Positions 61,878 through 64,000 of a stretch of 64,000 nt of DNA are shown piece by piece. The position numbers and the translations under genes are program-made. Under the pieces are notes generated by a model, which was given only the letters and a program-made list of their open reading frames with translations, did not search any database and was not told where the DNA came from. Source of the DNA: SHVZ01 sp041906305 (GTDB lineage: Bacteria > Pseudomonadota > Alphaproteobacteria > SHVZ01); contig JAYRJL010000003.1 of assembly GCA_041906305.1 (NCBI GenBank), forward strand, positions 558,001 through 622,000, read 5' to 3'. Each line of letters begins with the position of its first letter. Position 1 is the first letter of the stretch.

Positions 61878-63201
61878 ATCTCTGGTCGGCCGGCTCGTCC
61901 TGGCCGCCGGAATCTGGATCGTCGTCAGCCTCGTCGCGGCCGGCGTCCTTCTCGACGCCGCCTTGAGCGACCGCGTCGACTTCGACGTCCGGCGCGATGC
62001 CGAAACCCGGCTCGGCGCCCTGATCGGGGCGACCTCGGTCACCGCCGACGGCAGGCCGGCCCTGCAGCGTCCCCACGGCGACATCCGCTATCAGGAGCTG
62101 AGGTCCGGCGTCTATTGGCAGATCTTCGTCGCCGACGGCTACACGCTGCGCTCGCGTTCGCTCGGCGACGAGTCGCTGCCGATGGCGCCGAACCCCGACC
62201 CGGTCCAGGTCGAGGGGCCCGACGACCAGCAGCTGATCGTGCTGACCCGGACCCTGCTGATGCCCGGCGCCCAGGCGCCCTTCACCTTTTCCGTCGCCGT
62301 CGACCGCTCCGAGATCGAGGAGCATGCAAGTCGCTTTGCCGGATCGGTCTCGGCGGCGCTCGCCCTCCTCGGCGTCGGCCTCCTCGTCGCCGTCGTCGTC
62401 CAGATCAGGGTGGGGCTCCGTCCGCTGGCCGCCGTCGGCCGCGCGCTGACCCAGGTTCGCGCCGGTCAGGCGACCGAGATCGCCGGAAACTATCCGGGCG
62501 AGCTGCAGCCGCTGGTCGACGAGATCAACCAGCTGGTCCGCCACAACGCGACCGTGATGGAGCGCGCCCGGACCCATGTCGGCAACCTGGCGCACGCGCT
62601 GAAGACGCCGATCTCGGTCCTGGCCGCGCGCGCCAGCATCGACAAGGGCCCGCTGGCCGACGTGGTGCGCACCCAGACGACCCTGATGAGCAAGCATGTG
62701 GAGCACCACCTCGCCCGCGCCAGCATGGCAGGACCCGAGGGCGGCGTTTACCGACGCACCCCGGTCGCCGACGTGCTCGACGGGCTCTCGCGCACGCTGG
62801 CCCAGATCTACGTCCAGCGCGATCTCGAGATCGACGTCGAGGCGCAGGACAAGGTCCAGTTCCGCGGAGAGCGTCAGGACCTCGAGGAGATGGCCGGAAA
62901 CCTGATGGACAATGCCTGCAAATGGGCACGGAGCCGGGTTCGTGTGACGGCGACGAACGAATCGGGACGGCTGGCGCTCGTGGTCGAGGACGACGGTCCC
63001 GGCATGCCCGAGGCGTTTCACGGCGAAGCCTTCCAGCGCGGCCGCCGCCTCGATGAATCGGTGCCCGGCAGCGGCCACGGCCTTGCGATCGTCCGCGACC
63101 TGACTCTTCTCTACGGTGGGCATGTCATGCTGGGCCGGTCCGGGCTGGGTGGACTGGCCGCGACCCTCGATCTACCGGCCCCGGCCGAGGCAGCCGTGTA
63201 A
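61858..63201 (+). CDS. PhoQ-like sensor histidine kinase
   Basis: This 447-residue kinase has a first membrane helix (LVGRLVLAAGIWIVVSLVAAGVLL), a periplasmic sensor of about 140 residues, and a second helix (SVSAALALLGVGLLVAVVVQI). A HAMP region and the H-box VGNLAHALKTPISVLAAR follow, with His near 246. The ATPase has NLMDNACKWA, VEDDGPGMP and GSGHGLAIVRDL. It starts at GTG 61858 inside the regulator gene. The acidic/aromatic sensor may detect divalent metals or stress; this is inferred from the PhoQ resemblance only. Confidence 0.92.
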   Translation: MWRALPRSLVGRLVLAAGIWIVVSLVAAGVLLDAALSDRVDFDVRRDAETRLGALIGATSVTADGRPALQRPHGDIRYQELRSGVYWQIFVADGYTLRSRSLGDESLPMAPNPDPVQVEGPDDQQLIVLTRTLLMPGAQAPFTFSVAVDRSEIEEHASRFAGSVSAALALLGVGLLVAVVVQIRVGLRPLAAVGRALTQVRAGQATEIAGNYPGELQPLVDEINQLVRHNATVMERARTHVGNLAHALKTPISVLAARASIDKGPLADVVRTQTTLMSKHVEHHLARASMAGPEGGVYRRTPVADVLDGLSRTLAQIYVQRDLEIDVEAQDKVQFRGERQDLEEMAGNLMDNACKWARSRVRVTATNESGRLALVVEDDGPGMPEAFHGEAFQRGRRLDESVPGSGHGLAIVRDLTLLYGGHVMLGRSGLGGLAATLDLPAPAEAAV

Positions 63202-63304
63202 CACTCCAAGAGAAAGTGACGACGAATTCTTGCCAACCTTGCGTTTGTTTAGATTAGCGGCGTATCTTGCGATTCTCGCAACTTCCTTCCAAAGAGTACC
63301 CGCT

Positions 63305-63520
63305 ATGCGTCGCAAGATCCTCCTCCCCCTGGCTCTCGTTCTCGGCATGTTCGCCATCCAGCCGGCCCTGACCAACGCCGCCTACGCCCAGGCCTCCTCC
63401 AGCGCTCCGACCGCCGCGAAGCCGGCGCCGGCGAAGAAGGCCGCCACCAAGAAGAAGGCCAAGAAGAAGGCCACCAAGAAGTCCGCCGCCAAGAAGCCGG
63501 CGATGTCGAAGACTTCCTGA
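63305..63520 (+). CDS. Secreted Lys/Ala-rich small protein
   Basis: This 71-residue protein has a signal peptide (MRRKILLPLALVLGMFAIQPALTNAAYA, cleaved near 28). The mature part is strongly basic: a short Ser/Ala/Pro linker, then AKKAATKKKAKKKATKKSAAKKP. The start at ATG 63305 is chosen for the signal peptide. It is followed by a strong hairpin terminator. Periplasmic location and polyanion binding are inferences. The tail resembles the 36-residue peptide at 13676-13786. Confidence 0.75.
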   Translation: MRRKILLPLALVLGMFAIQPALTNAAYAQASSSAPTAAKPAPAKKAATKKKAKKKATKKSAAKKPAMSKTS

Positions 63521-63541
63521 GCTCGATCAGGCTCGGAACGG

Positions 63542-63576
63542 AAACGGGCGGCGCCGATGGCGCCGCCCGTTTCGTT
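63542..63576. terminator. Strong terminator hairpin between convergent genes
   Basis: A perfect 14-bp stem (AAACGGGCGGCGCC / GGCGCCGCCCGTTT) with a three-base GAT loop is followed by CGTTTT on the plus strand. The A/T-flanked symmetry would also let it act on the convergent minus-strand gene. Confidence 0.88.
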
Positions 63577-63593
63577 TTCAGGCCCGGGGAGGC

Positions 63594-64000
63594 CTAGGAT
63601 TCTTTCGGATCGAGCGCGTCTCGAAGCCCGTCGCCGAGAAGATTGAAGGCGAGCACGATCGTCGCGATGGCGAGGCCCGGCCACCACGCCATCCACGGCG
63701 CCTGGCTGATGAACTGACGCGCGACGTTGAGCATGCTGCCCCAGCTCGGCTCCGGCGGCTGCTGCCCCAATCCCAGGAACGAGAGCGCGGCTTCCGCGAG
63801 CGTTGCCGTCGCGATCGCGAGCGTCGACTGCACCAGCACCGGGGCCACGATGTTGGGAAGCACGTGGCGGATCGCGATGCGCAGATGCGGATTCCCCAGC
63901 GCACGCGCCGCCTCGACATAGTCCTCCACCGTCACCGCCAGCACCTGGCCGCGGACGAGGCGGATGAAGATCGGCGTCTGGGTCAGCCCGATCGCGATCA
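63594..64000 (-). CDS. Peptide/nickel-type ABC transporter permease (DppC-like), 5' end outside window
   Basis: The C-terminal 135 residues are visible. They contain the EAA loop of importer permeases (EAARALGNPHLRIAIRHVLPNIVAPVLVQ) and the DppC/OppC end LSFLGLGQQPPEPSWGSMLNVAR and LAFNLLGDGLRDALDP. This is the inner-membrane permease of a dipeptide/oligopeptide/nickel uptake system; the partner genes lie beyond the window edge. The frame runs off the window at 64000. Confidence 0.92.
   Translation of the reverse strand, partial: IAIGLTQTPIFIRLVRGQVLAVTVEDYVEAARALGNPHLRIAIRHVLPNIVAPVLVQSTLAIATATLAEAALSFLGLGQQPPEPSWGSMLNVARQFISQAPWMAWWPGLAIATIVLAFNLLGDGLRDALDPKES

Overview
The window is high-G+C chromosomal DNA of an alphaproteobacterium, most likely from the Rhodospirillales and relatives. 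The indicators are a Usg-family gene, a RegB/RegA redox two-component pair, a BamF-type lipoprotein, a vitamin B12 pathway that mixes CbiD with CobN, and a CIRCE-controlled groESL operon. Coding density is very high. Neighbours often overlap by a few bases, and several convergent pairs share a four-base palindromic stop. I see no rRNA, tRNA, CRISPR array, insertion sequence or prophage.

Layout. 1-4.1 kb: a truncated flavo-iron-sulfur oxidoreductase, a glutathione transferase, a DMT permease, an unknown gene and a Usg gene. 4.3-6.4 kb: groES-groEL with promoter, HrcA operator and terminator. 6.4-12.4 kb: an AEC permease, aminopeptidase N, a ChrA transporter and an Ldh-family dehydrogenase. 12.4-14.1 kb: a UxaA/SuyAB-like lyase pair separated by a 36-residue Lys/Ala peptide, followed by a structured spacer. 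14.5-29.2 kb: a large cobalamin region (cbiD, cobK, cobM, cobE, cbiB, cobQ, cobO, cobN, cobW, cobU, a CobC-like phosphatase, cobS, cobT). It has a clear cobalamin riboswitch in front of cobU and a SYLF-domain gene inside the operon. 29.2-32.8 kb: an ABC-2 exporter and regB-regA.

32.8-38.8 kb: two large tandem paralogues, secreted Cys-containing repeat proteins. Their duplication carried along a fragment of the neighbouring degenerate EAL gene. 38.9-48 kb: the EAL-like gene, a UDP-glucuronate decarboxylase, hldE, xseA, purD, a REP-like palindromic element, tadA, an RluB-type pseudouridine synthase, rsmD and a small secreted protein. 48-58 kb: mutL, two M16 peptidase-family genes (one lacking the zinc motif), bamF, lspA, ileS, ribF and a MaoC hydratase. 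58-64 kb: an HtrA-like protein that has lost its catalytic triad, a VOC protein, two unknown genes, a micro-ORF cascade leading into a PhoP/PhoQ-like two-component system, a secreted Lys-rich peptide with a strong terminator, and the end of a peptide-type ABC permease.

The best candidates for undescribed biology are the Lys/Ala peptide between suyA-like and suyB-like genes, the SYLF gene in the B12 operon, the tandem Cys-repeat secreted proteins, the dead HtrA homologue, and the micro-ORFs before the two-component system. Family assignments come from motif recognition by eye. No database search was run.
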